From: a virus
Reading direction: 5' to 3' (one strand)
DNA length: 49,218 bases
Virus record (IMG/VR): IMGVR_UViG_3300024518_002752
Location: 1-49,218 of that record
Below are positions 15,001 through 23,683 of the stretch, in pieces. The stretch's first letter is position 1. Every line of letters begins with the position of its first letter. Both the position numbers and the translations under genes were made by a program. The notes under the pieces were generated by a model, which was not told the origin of the DNA, ran no database searches, and saw only the letters and a list, made by a program, of their open reading frames with translations.

Positions 15001-17715
15001 CTCGGTTACAACTTCCTCACCATACTTCTGATTGAGTGATGATTTAAAAGCGTCCGGGTTGAAAAACCTCTCGCCTCTAGTAGCTGTAGTTGCCGGACGT
15101 GTAGCCTTTGAGATGGACTTCACGAGAGGATTGATGGTGGAGTCTACCTTGGCGACGTCCTGCAGGTTGTCGGCCATGACTTTAATGCTGTCAGACAGCT
15201 CTTTAGCTACCCTCTTGAAGTCGGCCCCTCCTCTTTGAAGAGCCTCTGACCGGGCCGCGTCTATCTTCTTGAGGTAGCTTTCTCCCATGACAGCTTCGGT
15301 GCCTGCATCTAGTAGCGCCTCCTCAGCTGCGGTGTAGGCCTTTACGGCGCCCCCTTTTCCCGAGTGCATCTTGAGCGCCCTCATAGCCTTGAGAATATCT
15401 TTTGCTCTTTCAACCTGCATGTAGAGCGGGGCTAACTCGCTTACAGCGTTGGTAGCCTTTCTCTGTGCCTTGAATACCTTTAGGCGACTTAGAAGGTATT
15501 GGTTGGCGTCTGCCTGAAGCATCTTACTTGACGTCAAAAACTCCTTGAGCTTCTCTGGAAGAGCTGCCCTGAAGAGTTTCTTTTTGCCTTTCAGCCCTCC
15601 AGCCTTCTCAAGGGCGTCGTCCATTACCCGGATGAACTCGCCCACAGGGAAGTCATCCACCAGTTTTTTGATCTCTGCCAGGGGCTCTTCGTAGCCACCG
15701 TAGCGCTTTCCTTCCGATACCAACCTTTCAAGCAGGGCGTCGTGTTTTGCTAGCGCCTTTGCGGGAGCTGCTTTAGCGGCTTCAAGAGTCTTCTTCTGAG
15801 ATGCGGGGCCTCCTAGTTTTGCGTAGCGTTTGCGAAGGTACAAAAGCAACTTCTGCTTGTCCCCAACCGAGGCCGTTTCCTCCGATAGAGTGTCCCAAAA
15901 CTTGGCGTCCACCTTGGGAACCATGTCCATGAGGATCCCTTCGGCCTGAGCGAGCTCCTCCCTAAGCAGGTCCATCTTCGCGCCCTTTGCGTCGAACGCT
16001 GCCCGCTCAGTGCGATACGCCTTCTCAGCTACGCCCTCTCTGGACTTTAGCCGCCGGCTTAACTCGGTAGCCTTGGCGTACTGGTTGTCCAGTTTAGCCA
16101 CGCGCTTTCTCGCTCGCTCCACGCCTGCAGACACGGAGTTCCCCTCGAGCCCCTTTGTGAACTCCTGAGTCTTAAGCATCGCCTCGAAGACGTAGAAGTT
16201 GTCGGGGTCGTTCCTAGCTAGGTTGTCCATGAACTCGGTAACGTAGCGCTCCGAGATGTCGGTGGGATCCATCTTTAAAACAGGCCCAAGGAGCTTTCGC
16301 GAAGCCAAAAGCCGGTTGGCGTCTGCCCCCACCCCCAAGAGCTTCCCTAGCTTAAGGAACTTAGCTCCTCCCTTAACTGTCTTGCCTGCCGGTCCTAGTA
16401 GTAGAGTTAGGTCAGGGTCCAGCAAAAGGAGCGGAATCATAGCAGCCACGCCTATCGCAACCTCGGGGGCTCCACTTCGGATCTGCTCGCGCTCTAAAAA
16501 ACGTGGGGTAAGAAACCTAGCTATATTTCCAAAGTCGTCGGTGATGTCGTAGCCTTCACGAATAATCCTGATATGCTCTGGCGTCCCCCATCCTCCTGCG
16601 CGAATAGCGGCGCCCACCGCAGTAGAGAGCGCGATGTTAGCCAGGTACTCCAAACGGCTCTGCCCTTCGAGCTGCTTGTGATGCTGGTTCCATGCTTGAT
16701 CGTGAGCAGCTGCACCTGCAATAATGGCTCTTGCAGGGGCTGTTATGCCTCCACCGTAGTACCACGGGTTGTCGATTATCTCTTCAGTTGTTCCTTCCGG
16801 ATCGCTATCAACGAAGATCACTCCGATGCCCTTGGACATAATCCGGCCCACTAGGTCTTCCGCTTTTTTAAAGGAGCGCTGCCGTATCTTTTCCTTCGCC
16901 TCTGCGGTAAGGTGCTGCCCCTTTGAACGCGCCTTAATGTCTGCTTGTGAGGAGTAATGCTGCTGGAGCTTTACCCTGGCCCCATAAACATCGAAGCCGA
17001 TCTCTCCGCCCACTGTGCGAAACAGAGGAATAGAGACGTTGCCAGACCGTCTGTCAGTGAAGGCCTTCTTCGTTTCGTTGTCCAGGTCTATCCCCGCCAG
17101 GACCCCCTCTGCAGTTCCGGCCGACAGTACAGACCTTCCCTTTCTCATCCTTCTCTGCAAGGGGTCCTCTCCTACGATTCGGTCGTAGCTGTAGTCGTGA
17201 ACTTTCCCCTGCATGTCCCTGAAGGAGCCTTCATACACCTCTGTACCTTGATCTTCCCTTGGTTTCAGGTGAAACATGGAGTTGAGGCCGGCGTCCCTTG
17301 AGGACATGCGCTTGTAGATTTTCGTTGCAAAGCGCTCGGGAGGAACCACACCAAAGCGTTTCTGTACTTCAAAGAATGAGATCCGGTTTACGTTGTCGTC
17401 GTCGTCTGGGACATCGCCCTTCTCAACCCCTTGGAAGAAAGTCTGGTAGTCGTAGTCCGTTTCGTTTTTCGTGTTGTAGTTCTTAAGCAGAAGGTCCTGA
17501 AGATGGGCCTTGTCCTTGGCTATCTTCTTGACCTCGTACCTCTTGACGGCCTCCTGGGGTGGCGCTTCTGCAGCTGCGCGTTGAGCCTTGACTGCCTTTC
17601 CCCTTGCTATCGCCTTCTTCTTCCACTCCTTATAGGCTAAGGTAGGATCTTCCTTGACTTCCGGAGCCTCAGCTTCGGGTTCCTCAGTGGTTTGCGCTGG
17701 GGCTTCTTCTGCCAC
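12034..17715 (-). CDS. Giant internal virion (ejection-type) protein, 1893 aa
   Basis: The largest gene in the window. It starts with GTG at 17715, overlapping the TAG of the 617-aa gene (TAGTG). The N-terminus is charged and low-complexity (Glu, Pro, Ala, Lys), the middle is long and Ala/Lys/Leu-rich, and several hydrophobic stretches occur near residues about 310-325 and 425-440 and in the C-terminal quarter. Two neighbouring giant proteins before the lysis genes match the internal core proteins of podoviruses, which leave the capsid first and bridge the envelope. I cannot see a transglycosylase or peptidase motif. Very long, mostly helical proteins of this sort are rarely conserved in sequence. 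Confidence 0.75.
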   Translation of the reverse strand: MAEEAPAQTTEEPEAEAPEVKEDPTLAYKEWKKKAIARGKAVKAQRAAAEAPPQEAVKRYEVKKIAKDKAHLQDLLLKNYNTKNETDYDYQTFFQGVEKGDVPDDDDNVNRISFFEVQKRFGVVPPERFATKIYKRMSSRDAGLNSMFHLKPREDQGTEVYEGSFRDMQGKVHDYSYDRIVGEDPLQRRMRKGRSVLSAGTAEGVLAGIDLDNETKKAFTDRRSGNVSIPLFRTVGGEIGFDVYGARVKLQQHYSSQADIKARSKGQHLTAEAKEKIRQRSFKKAEDLVGRIMSKGIGVIFVDSDPEGTTEEIIDNPWYYGGGITAPARAIIAGAAAHDQAWNQHHKQLEGQSRLEYLANIALSTAVGAAIRAGGWGTPEHIRIIREGYDITDDFGNIARFLTPRFLEREQIRSGAPEVAIGVAAMIPLLLLDPDLTLLLGPAGKTVKGGAKFLKLGKLLGVGADANRLLASRKLLGPVLKMDPTDISERYVTEFMDNLARNDPDNFYVFEAMLKTQEFTKGLEGNSVSAGVERARKRVAKLDNQYAKATELSRRLKSREGVAEKAYRTERAAFDAKGAKMDLLREELAQAEGILMDMVPKVDAKFWDTLSEETASVGDKQKLLLYLRKRYAKLGGPASQKKTLEAAKAAPAKALAKHDALLERLVSEGKRYGGYEEPLAEIKKLVDDFPVGEFIRVMDDALEKAGGLKGKKKLFRAALPEKLKEFLTSSKMLQADANQYLLSRLKVFKAQRKATNAVSELAPLYMQVERAKDILKAMRALKMHSGKGGAVKAYTAAEEALLDAGTEAVMGESYLKKIDAARSEALQRGGADFKRVAKELSDSIKVMADNLQDVAKVDSTINPLVKSISKATRPATTATRGERFFNPDAFKSSLNQKYGEEVVTEFMDDALSGTSATDRSFVELMQRPSGHITMDEQVVLRSGLDKLDVKVANYIPEDAVVGHNLYLAAKSVVKGKRPSKRVFAEAEKLEPSDLPFWDPSKYPSAQSLGYDIRQLGRTLRKSVDPAYRKFGNSTSAMRGLFKQALEVAGATQQEYSLFIKGLRGAELKAQSLKYLQDTGSLALRGGNFKNTMLNTGPMSLVKQSFRHILGDPVTKNAVEGGAEWVDEAVAKGLGKGEDVSEIYRSPKALKAIARAWLPNARTISNKVAFQLEQKAAELISEMVKAGRIDFDALMTEMGRFTSRKVGVGTKLDNPDKAWHFATQGVLHGATMDKAAQMAARAWRPMPEGLADDFNNLISGNFEDVKDIKGLFKKFSEFGRPLLNRNQQDLEGLGTAVADLVKMSKTPGGEAIFAPTALYKEIDNLSGKIVKDLSAVVQRAPNTPIGAVGNALLTFFQMLRTSITTGLLIPNPRYWVNNIFGDFAQIWMEHGLSTAARLSFQNLPTNFPFGREIQNAILEISERLEGRPFLGSMLNALVNPQLNKVFNAPAGTIIRLGDGTAVKVDDLRRMMAEDGVLDTFVAETLLKGLREETANFDKALPLWAKVGVEPGGIKKALKTQQEMLAKHATFVQQRQRAALYLDLLSKGATRPQAKKGVLDALYDWKAPLTAAETKTVARAFTFWRFYRLATQQFLRSSFDALSGTSNTLRRVRQMQKMTEMAESATYHFEGAGEEWDALTAEEKYDAMLRDVPFWWQQARPTLYASRISSEGVKEWLKDHGYDFTYQKILLPPLTPLDMGNMWLGFAQLMLMTGGSLVGADVPADNFSKLVLDPVGAMLVPGLATGFEHSMKEFIGGSQYVGGGRAYLRAGESEGLQQLNFLGINRDEKGRAYVDGNDMMVLQFLRVLPLLGTQLPQYWAGAENPYWQESAPAGMLFMMTKLMGVAPRYQQPERDLSFAVRERKLSLEKALKAELDRVRQLEWKAYQKRKKQEKK

Positions 17716-19568
17716 TACTGGACCCCGATGCCTGCGCGCTCACGAATCTGAGCCTCTAGCTCTTGTGGGTCTATTTGCTCTCCCTTTTTCAACCTAGCGA
17801 GGATGGCCTGGATCTTCGCCTGCGGCCCTGTGAGGCCTGGAATCTCGCCGGAGTTCGGAAGCGTTGGTTCCAGCGTGCTTTTAGCTATCTGCTTGGCCTG
17901 CTTGGACCCTCTCTGTTGCCGCTGCTTCCATAGCTTTACAGCTGGGGACTTGTTGGCTGCGGCCTTTAGCGTAGCCCCTTCGGATGTAGGGCCAGTAGGG
18001 AGCTCCTGCTCGGCACCCACACCGGGCTCCGGAGCTTGAGCGACGCCCTTTGTTCCTCTTAGGTTTACGCCTGCATAAGGGTTAGGGTGTTCTTCCTGCG
18101 CTCGTTTCCAATTGTCAAAGGGGTCCATGGTGTGTGGGGGTTCGTCCAACTCCGCTGCAGGCTCTTCAGGGCGTTTTTTCTCTTCAGGGGCTGTGACAAA
18201 AGTCTCCTCACCCTCGGTCACCACCTGGGTCTCGGGCTCGGGAGCCAGAGGTCTAATTCTATCAACCAGAATCCCAAAGGTGCGGCCTGCGCTCGTTAGC
18301 TCCTCTAGCGTCTTAGATGAAACCCCAGGAGCGTCAGCAGCATCTTCGATATAGGCGAGAGCCTCGGAATAGATTCGTAGCGCTTCTGCGTAGTCCACGT
18401 CGTCGGACGACGCTCGTTTCCGGAGGTCAGCCCTGTAGGCCTTCACTGCCTCTGGGCTACTTAAGTCAGGTACGTTCTGTGCATCGTAGAGAGCCTCGTC
18501 AAGCTCGATCCCCCTTTGCACGCGACCTTCTTTTATATCGACCCCACGCTGCCTTTTTGCCTCTTTTTTCTCCTTGCTGGTAGGCTTGTCCTCTTCTACT
18601 TCGCCACGCTGACGAAGCAGAAAGTTCATAAGCTTGCGGTCATTGTCGAACCCGTACATCTCTTTTAGGAACTGAAACTCCTCAGTCCTAGCCGCGTCTG
18701 CAAGGATCTCAGAGATGGTTTGCGTCCCCTCTATCTGGCGACGGGTCTCCTTCATGATATTAGTTTCGAGCGGGATGGCTTCGACAGCTGCATCAAGAGC
18801 CGCGTCTTCTCCACCCGCAGGAGTGGTTCCAGTACCAAGGCCTACGATTGATCCGAGGACACCTCCGTAGGTTATCCCAGGCAGCGTTGCTAACTCGCTC
18901 TCCACTTCCGCCAGGCGCAGACGGGCCTCCCTCTTGTCCGCGTCCTCAACTGTCCTAGCTCGGTCGATGCGTTTGAAATCGTCTCTGAAGCTAGCGCCAC
19001 GGGAGGTGGTGCTTCCTAGCTTTTCCCTGAATTCAGCTTCCGACTCTGGCAGCAGAGCGGCCAGTTGGGAGATAATCTTACCCTTATCTGCATCCTTCGG
19101 AACGCCGTCAAGCACCCCCCTGAGAGCCTCGTGGAGGAGTTCGCTATCTGCGGTCAACTGCCCCTGGTCTACCATCTGGTTTCGCAGGGTATCAAAGTCG
19201 CGTTTAGCGTAGTAGTTCATGTCGCCCCACAGGACGTCTCTGAGCTCCCTTGCATCTAGCCTGATGTTGGCGTCCCTTCTTGCAGCCGCTGAGTTTGCGC
19301 TGGAGCCAAAGGTTGCGAGAGCTCGCATGTAGGCGATCTTAAGAGCCTGATTCGCGTCTGCAGAGGCCTCTATGTCGCCTGCCTTGAGAGCTGCGCGAGA
19401 TGCTATCTGAGCGTCCTTAAGCTGGGCCAGTTGCGTCTTGAGAGCATCGCCGGCCATCTCAGCTTGGCCCTGGTGAGCGGAGCCGAGAATGATACCGCGC
19501 TGCATGTTGCCGCGAGCGTTACGATACTTCTCCGTTAGAACCTCGAGCGCACTTCTTTCTTCTGCCAT
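17715..19568 (-). CDS. Internal virion-type protein, 617 aa
   Basis: A helical, Ala/Glu/Arg-rich protein with repeated charged segments (for example about residues 325-360) and a Pro/Glu-rich linker near 465-545. AAGGAGATAG lies before the ATG at 19568. It sits between the LysM protein and the giant 1893-aa protein, each overlapping or nearly touching, so the three are probably made together and assembled inside the head. No enzymatic motif seen; function inferred from order and size. Confidence 0.7.
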   Translation of the reverse strand: MAEERSALEVLTEKYRNARGNMQRGIILGSAHQGQAEMAGDALKTQLAQLKDAQIASRAALKAGDIEASADANQALKIAYMRALATFGSSANSAAARRDANIRLDARELRDVLWGDMNYYAKRDFDTLRNQMVDQGQLTADSELLHEALRGVLDGVPKDADKGKIISQLAALLPESEAEFREKLGSTTSRGASFRDDFKRIDRARTVEDADKREARLRLAEVESELATLPGITYGGVLGSIVGLGTGTTPAGGEDAALDAAVEAIPLETNIMKETRRQIEGTQTISEILADAARTEEFQFLKEMYGFDNDRKLMNFLLRQRGEVEEDKPTSKEKKEAKRQRGVDIKEGRVQRGIELDEALYDAQNVPDLSSPEAVKAYRADLRKRASSDDVDYAEALRIYSEALAYIEDAADAPGVSSKTLEELTSAGRTFGILVDRIRPLAPEPETQVVTEGEETFVTAPEEKKRPEEPAAELDEPPHTMDPFDNWKRAQEEHPNPYAGVNLRGTKGVAQAPEPGVGAEQELPTGPTSEGATLKAAANKSPAVKLWKQRQQRGSKQAKQIAKSTLEPTLPNSGEIPGLTGPQAKIQAILARLKKGEQIDPQELEAQIRERAGIGVQ

Positions 19569-19571
19569 CTT

Positions 19572-20528
19572 CTATCTCCTTGGGAGGATTATTTCCTCGT
19601 CAACTATAAGGGCACCCTTTCTGCCTCTCAGGCCAGGGTTCACCTCAATAAGCTCTTCCATGGAAAAACCTGTTTCTTTCGCTATGTGAGATAGCCCCTG
19701 GTTTGCCTTGACCGTATAAGGCGGAGTTGAGGAAGCTGCCGCCAGTTCTTGGTCCGTTGGCTTGGGGAGATGAAGAGAGTCTCTAGCTCCTGCGTTCCTT
19801 TGTGCGCGGCCTGTCTGACGCCCTGCTCTCCCAGTCAGTAGCCCTGATTGTTTCAGGCTCATGGCGAGCGCAAGGTTGGCCTTGGGGTCGCCCTCGACGA
19901 ACTCAGGATGAGCGCTCAGTCGTTCTCCTGATTCGAGCTTGAGCCCTGAAAGGTCCGAAGAAACCCGGTTTCCGTAGTCCCCCTTTCCCTTTCCCTGGCT
20001 CAAAAGCTTCAGCCAGTTGGTTGTGTCCTCGGAAGCAGCAACTCGCGCCAGCTCGCCACCCATGGCCGGAAGGGTCTTCAGTAGAGCCGCCTGGGTCTGC
20101 GCGTTTCGGCGTTTAATGTCAGCCTGTTCGTCCTTTCTGAAAGCCTCGGTCTCCTTCATCTGGTCCGTGCGCTGCTTGGAGAAGACCTCAGCTGATGTAT
20201 CGAGCGCTCCCTGCTGGGCTGACTCTACTTCTTTTAGCCTCTCTCCAGCTGCGTACCCTGACCAGCCGGTTCCTGCACTCGCAGGAAGCTGATTGGTAAG
20301 TCCACTCTGGGTGACTGCTAGACTCTCAGAAAGCGCTTTCTGCCGGCCTCCCTGACTAGGACCTTGACGAGCGCCTCTCTCTAGCGCTTTTAATCTGTCC
20401 TTACTCTTTTTGTTTGCCACCGCGTTTACTGCTGCTGTGCCAACTGCGGTAAGGCCCTTAACGCCTGCGCCGACCAGTGAAGCGGGACCAGCGAGAGAAC
20501 CCAAAGAAGAAGTTGGAATATAAGGCAT
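19572..20528 (-). CDS. LysM-domain virion protein
   Basis: A 318-aa protein. Residues about 271-318 form a LysM repeat: YTVKANQGLSHIAKETGFS, then a second helix (MEELIEVNPGL) and the closing strand with IILP. LysM binds N-acetylglucosamine in peptidoglycan. The N-terminus (about 8-40) is Gly/Ala/Val-rich and could insert into membrane; the middle is charged and helical. The ATG at 20528 is preferred to the GTG at 20531, with GGAG upstream. Because it lies next to the two giant internal proteins rather than the lysin, it probably anchors the ejection machinery to the wall at DNA entry. LysM confidence is high, role is inference. Confidence 0.83.
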   Translation of the reverse strand: MPYIPTSSLGSLAGPASLVGAGVKGLTAVGTAAVNAVANKKSKDRLKALERGARQGPSQGGRQKALSESLAVTQSGLTNQLPASAGTGWSGYAAGERLKEVESAQQGALDTSAEVFSKQRTDQMKETEAFRKDEQADIKRRNAQTQAALLKTLPAMGGELARVAASEDTTNWLKLLSQGKGKGDYGNRVSSDLSGLKLESGERLSAHPEFVEGDPKANLALAMSLKQSGLLTGRAGRQTGRAQRNAGARDSLHLPKPTDQELAAASSTPPYTVKANQGLSHIAKETGFSMEELIEVNPGLRGRKGALIVDEEIILPRR

Positions 20529-20530
20529 CA

Positions 20531-20977
20531 CTAATCTCCTAGAATATCGCCAAAAAGTATGTTCTTGTTCGCTGCTCTTTCCTTCTCAGCTTTAGCTGGG
20601 TCGTTTTCTTTTCCGTGTTGAGCCTCGGCCTCTCTGCCTTCTTCAAGAGACTGCTCTGCTGTCAGCGGGCCGGGCCGCGATGCCTGGGCTGCTGCCTCAA
20701 GTTTCTTTGTGTCCGCGTCGGCTCTTTTATCCTGTCCTGCTTTAACGAGTGCCTGCACTTGCTTTTCAGTCCAGCCATTGGGAACATAAAACCCCCCTTC
20801 TCCGGTGACGGGGTTTTGGAATCCTGGGTGAGGTCCCTTCTCCTCCTCGTAAGCTTTCCTGTACTCCTCCAGAGTCCTTGGCTTGGCGGCAGTTTGGGGC
20901 CTATTCTGGTTCGCTACAGCAGTCTGAACAGTTGCCTGTTTGTCGGCATCCTTAAAAATTTCACCCAAGTCAGCCAT
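20531..20977 (-). CDS. Hypothetical charged late protein
   Basis: A 148-aa, highly charged, Ala/Glu/Lys/Gln-rich protein likely to be mainly helical or disordered. One Gly/Pro/aromatic segment (about residues 48-72, including GGFYVPNGWTEKQ) stands out as a possible folded motif. It precedes the LysM ejection gene with the stop touching the next start. No family recognised. Confidence 0.65.
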   Translation of the reverse strand: MADLGEIFKDADKQATVQTAVANQNRPQTAAKPRTLEEYRKAYEEEKGPHPGFQNPVTGEGGFYVPNGWTEKQVQALVKAGQDKRADADTKKLEAAAQASRPGPLTAEQSLEEGREAEAQHGKENDPAKAEKERAANKNILFGDILGD

Positions 20978-20986
20978 AACGACTCC

Positions 20987-21847
20987 CTAACTCTTAAATA
21001 TAATATACCGCATTGACCTAGTGAGCACGCGGGTCTGGTAGATTGACTCCGTCCCAGGGGAGATGGATCCGTCGTTAGACTGATTAGCGTTTCCTGCGAA
21101 CACGGTTCTTAGACCAGCAGAATACCAGCCTGCCCCTGTCAGTGTAACTAGCTTATGCCCCGTCCACGATCTGCAAAACATAGCGTTGTAAAGGCACGAG
21201 TCTCCCCACGGGGGGAAGCGATTCTCCTCAGCAGGAAGCGTTCCGTCGTCACGGATAAACCCCGGCGGACACTTCCGGTTGCCTACAGAATCGAGGATCT
21301 GCTCGGTTGAGTTGGCCGAGTCGGTGTAAAACATCTGCATCTTAGTGACGTTGGCCTGAATATTATGGTTAGTAGGCACGGGGACCAGAGGAGCTTCGAG
21401 ATACCCGTCGTTAAACCAAATGACATTCCACTGGAGAAGAACCTTGGCGTTGTCGTAAGGGCAGTAGTATTCGATGTTAGCCCCCGGTATGGGCTCGTAG
21501 TACTGCACTAGGTCGGAGTCAGGGAGCCACCGCCGGTTGGCAACAGGAACGTCGTAGAGTTTTTCAAGGGAAGCGAATAGTTCCCAGAAGTAATCAAGGT
21601 TGGCCGTCGAGCCGACTGCCCCGCTAGTGGATAGAGCTCCGCGCTGGATGTGGTACTTCTTAAAGGTCTGGTTAGTGGCCTGCTCGAGGTTCCTTTCGTC
21701 TAGGTTTCCGTTAATGACCTCAAGCGAGACGCCGCTCGCAGCTGTAGGAAAGTACCAGTTGTCCTCGATGTCCGTCCCAGTGGGAGTCCCCCCGGCCCCT
21801 AAAGTTCCCGCGCCTGGAGGGTGAACGTAGTTTGCTATTTGTACCAT
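20987..21847 (-). CDS. Virion structural protein, beta-rich (286 aa)
   Basis: One of three consecutive proteins of similar size (282, 328, 286 aa) with few charges and many aromatic, Asn, Gly and Pro residues. Each has an N-terminal helix-forming segment of the LN-QNF type (here LDERNLEQATNQTFKKYHIQRGA, about residues 50-72) followed by a beta-rich body. This resembles head or tail fibre-like proteins with a trimeric attachment. The start overlaps the upstream stop (TAATG). Exact role unknown. Confidence 0.65.
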   Translation of the reverse strand: MVQIANYVHPPGAGTLGAGGTPTGTDIEDNWYFPTAASGVSLEVINGNLDERNLEQATNQTFKKYHIQRGALSTSGAVGSTANLDYFWELFASLEKLYDVPVANRRWLPDSDLVQYYEPIPGANIEYYCPYDNAKVLLQWNVIWFNDGYLEAPLVPVPTNHNIQANVTKMQMFYTDSANSTEQILDSVGNRKCPPGFIRDDGTLPAEENRFPPWGDSCLYNAMFCRSWTGHKLVTLTGAGWYSAGLRTVFAGNANQSNDGSISPGTESIYQTRVLTRSMRYIIFKS

Positions 21848-22833
21848 TAGCCGCTCCTCATTTTACATCTTGGCATTAAAACAGAAAGGTTGGCGTTACT
21901 GATAGCGCAGTACACCGTTGTCTCAACAGGAGTAGCCGTTCCGTCAGATCCGGTGCAGGCGATAAGAGAAAGAACCCCCCTTACCCGGTCGATCCTATCG
22001 ATGTTGTACTGCACACCATTGCTGTCATAGGCCCCCTGAAGATCATTGGCTGTAATGGCGCACCTTATGGCGACATCCCTGTAGCTAGGGACGATACTGG
22101 TAGAGGCCTGGTCTGCTGGGGGGTTGTTCTTATCCAGCGTCTGGACCCCTATCCTTCTTTCCGTTCTGCGCAAGCGCCGAGCTGGCGCAGGAGTGTTCCC
22201 GTTACGATCGTAGACGTGATGCCAGGTAAGGTTGTCGGCATCTCGCATTTGAATCGCGAAGGCTACCCCGTTTGCCATAAACCACTCCGTTTCTGTCATG
22301 GCATTGCCTTGGGGCCAGTTCTGGCCTACCCAGTCGAAAGCTACGCGCTCCACATGGACATTCATCAGAACAATAAGGACTGGATTGACGAAGTCGTTCA
22401 GATCTGTAGGGGGAAATCTTACTTCTAGAGGGGTAAAAGGGGCAACCCCGCTCTCCACCACAGGCTCCCAGACCCCGTCGTCTGGCATGGCTTCCTGTTG
22501 GCCAATTGGGTTAAAGCCGATAGCTGTGTTGAGTTGGTTGTAGTAGTAAGAATCTCCGTTGATGAAATCTCCCGGCGCTGTACCCTCGTCTGAGGTAACG
22601 CCGTACCCGCAGACCTCTGGAAGAGAGCTCGACTTGTTGGCCAACTCGAACTCTGTGGTTGCAGAGAAGGACAAGAAGGAAGGCAGATGGCCGTCGTTCA
22701 AGCACCCCTTAGCCAGAGCTGACGCGACCTCTAGGTCGTTGATCGCATCTTGCGCTGCGTCGAACCTCTGCTTTAGATTGGAGGCTGTAAACGGATCTTC
22801 TTCATCAAAGAAGTCGTAAATCATCTTGGGCAT
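21847..22833 (-). CDS. Virion structural protein, beta-rich (328 aa)
   Basis: Opens with a helical segment (FTASNLKQRFDAAQDAINDLE, residues about 15-36 region) comparable to the attachment helix in its neighbours, then a mixed beta body rich in Asn, Asp, Pro and Trp. GGAGATAAG precedes the ATG. One base separates it from the preceding gene. Likely an oligomeric surface or tail-associated protein; not recognised by family. Confidence 0.65.
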   Translation of the reverse strand: MPKMIYDFFDEEDPFTASNLKQRFDAAQDAINDLEVASALAKGCLNDGHLPSFLSFSATTEFELANKSSSLPEVCGYGVTSDEGTAPGDFINGDSYYYNQLNTAIGFNPIGQQEAMPDDGVWEPVVESGVAPFTPLEVRFPPTDLNDFVNPVLIVLMNVHVERVAFDWVGQNWPQGNAMTETEWFMANGVAFAIQMRDADNLTWHHVYDRNGNTPAPARRLRRTERRIGVQTLDKNNPPADQASTSIVPSYRDVAIRCAITANDLQGAYDSNGVQYNIDRIDRVRGVLSLIACTGSDGTATPVETTVYCAISNANLSVLMPRCKMRSG

Positions 22834-22834
22834 C

Positions 22835-23683
22835 TTATCTCCCCAGAAACAAAATAATAAGTTCGCGAGAGCCGATTGCGTGCTTGGCAGGCAGTCCCCT
22901 CACATTACACTTTATCTCGACAGTAAGCCTGCCAGGGGGCACAGGCTGAATGGTCTCTACGCAGACTGGATATCCCTCGAAAGGAGTGTAGGTTCCAGCA
23001 CCGCGTGCCGCAAAAAAGCTAGCCGCTGCCTCTCCGGCTGGGGAACTGACGCGCTGACCTGCCCTGGTGTTAGATTCGTCTCCGGAGCCCCACATCGTCT
23101 CAGTAATCATGGCTCCATTTATGAAGACAGCGAATTGGATCCCGCGACCGCTATAGTCAATACTTACTCCCTGAAGGCTACACATTACCCAGATAGTCGT
23201 GGACTCATCCAGTGTGGTCTCGTAGCGAAGAGGGTGCGGATCAGCTCCAGGGAAGACGGATTGGTCTATCGTATCAGAGCCCACTACTGTCCATAGGTCG
23301 GCGTTAGGTGGCGACCATCCTCCGATCCAGCCAGCAATGGTCGCCTCTTTGAAGTTTCCTGATACCCAAGACAGGTAGTCGTTCACGCCGTTGTAGGCAG
23401 GAGTTAGGCAGGCGCCTGTTGTCATAGGAGTGAACCCCACCACCACCAGGCCTGCAGTTCTAACTACCTCCCATACGTCGTCCTCGACGTGGGTAGTAGG
23501 AACATACCCATCGGCAGCAAATGGAGCGGCGAAGTTTACTCGCCTGACGGCTCCCTCTTTAAAGTTCTGCTCGTTCAATCTGCCTTGACACTCCTCCACT
23601 ACAGGAAGAAATCCGTCGTTGAGGCCATCGATGGCTACGACTTCGTCAGGCCGAGTGTGTCCTTTTGGGTATCTCCAACTCAT
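22835..23683 (-). CDS. Virion structural protein, beta-rich (282 aa)
   Basis: The N-terminus has an RLNEQNFKEGAVRR segment (about residues 34-48), a short helix common at the base of trimeric phage fibres and head fibres, and the rest looks beta-rich with few Lys and many Gly, Val, Thr and aromatic residues. It overlaps the 770-aa gene by four bases (ATGA). With the next two genes it forms a set of architecturally similar proteins, possibly alternative receptor-binding or decoration subunits. Confidence 0.65.
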   Translation of the reverse strand: MSWRYPKGHTRPDEVVAIDGLNDGFLPVVEECQGRLNEQNFKEGAVRRVNFAAPFAADGYVPTTHVEDDVWEVVRTAGLVVVGFTPMTTGACLTPAYNGVNDYLSWVSGNFKEATIAGWIGGWSPPNADLWTVVGSDTIDQSVFPGADPHPLRYETTLDESTTIWVMCSLQGVSIDYSGRGIQFAVFINGAMITETMWGSGDESNTRAGQRVSSPAGEAAASFFAARGAGTYTPFEGYPVCVETIQPVPPGRLTVEIKCNVRGLPAKHAIGSRELIILFLGR

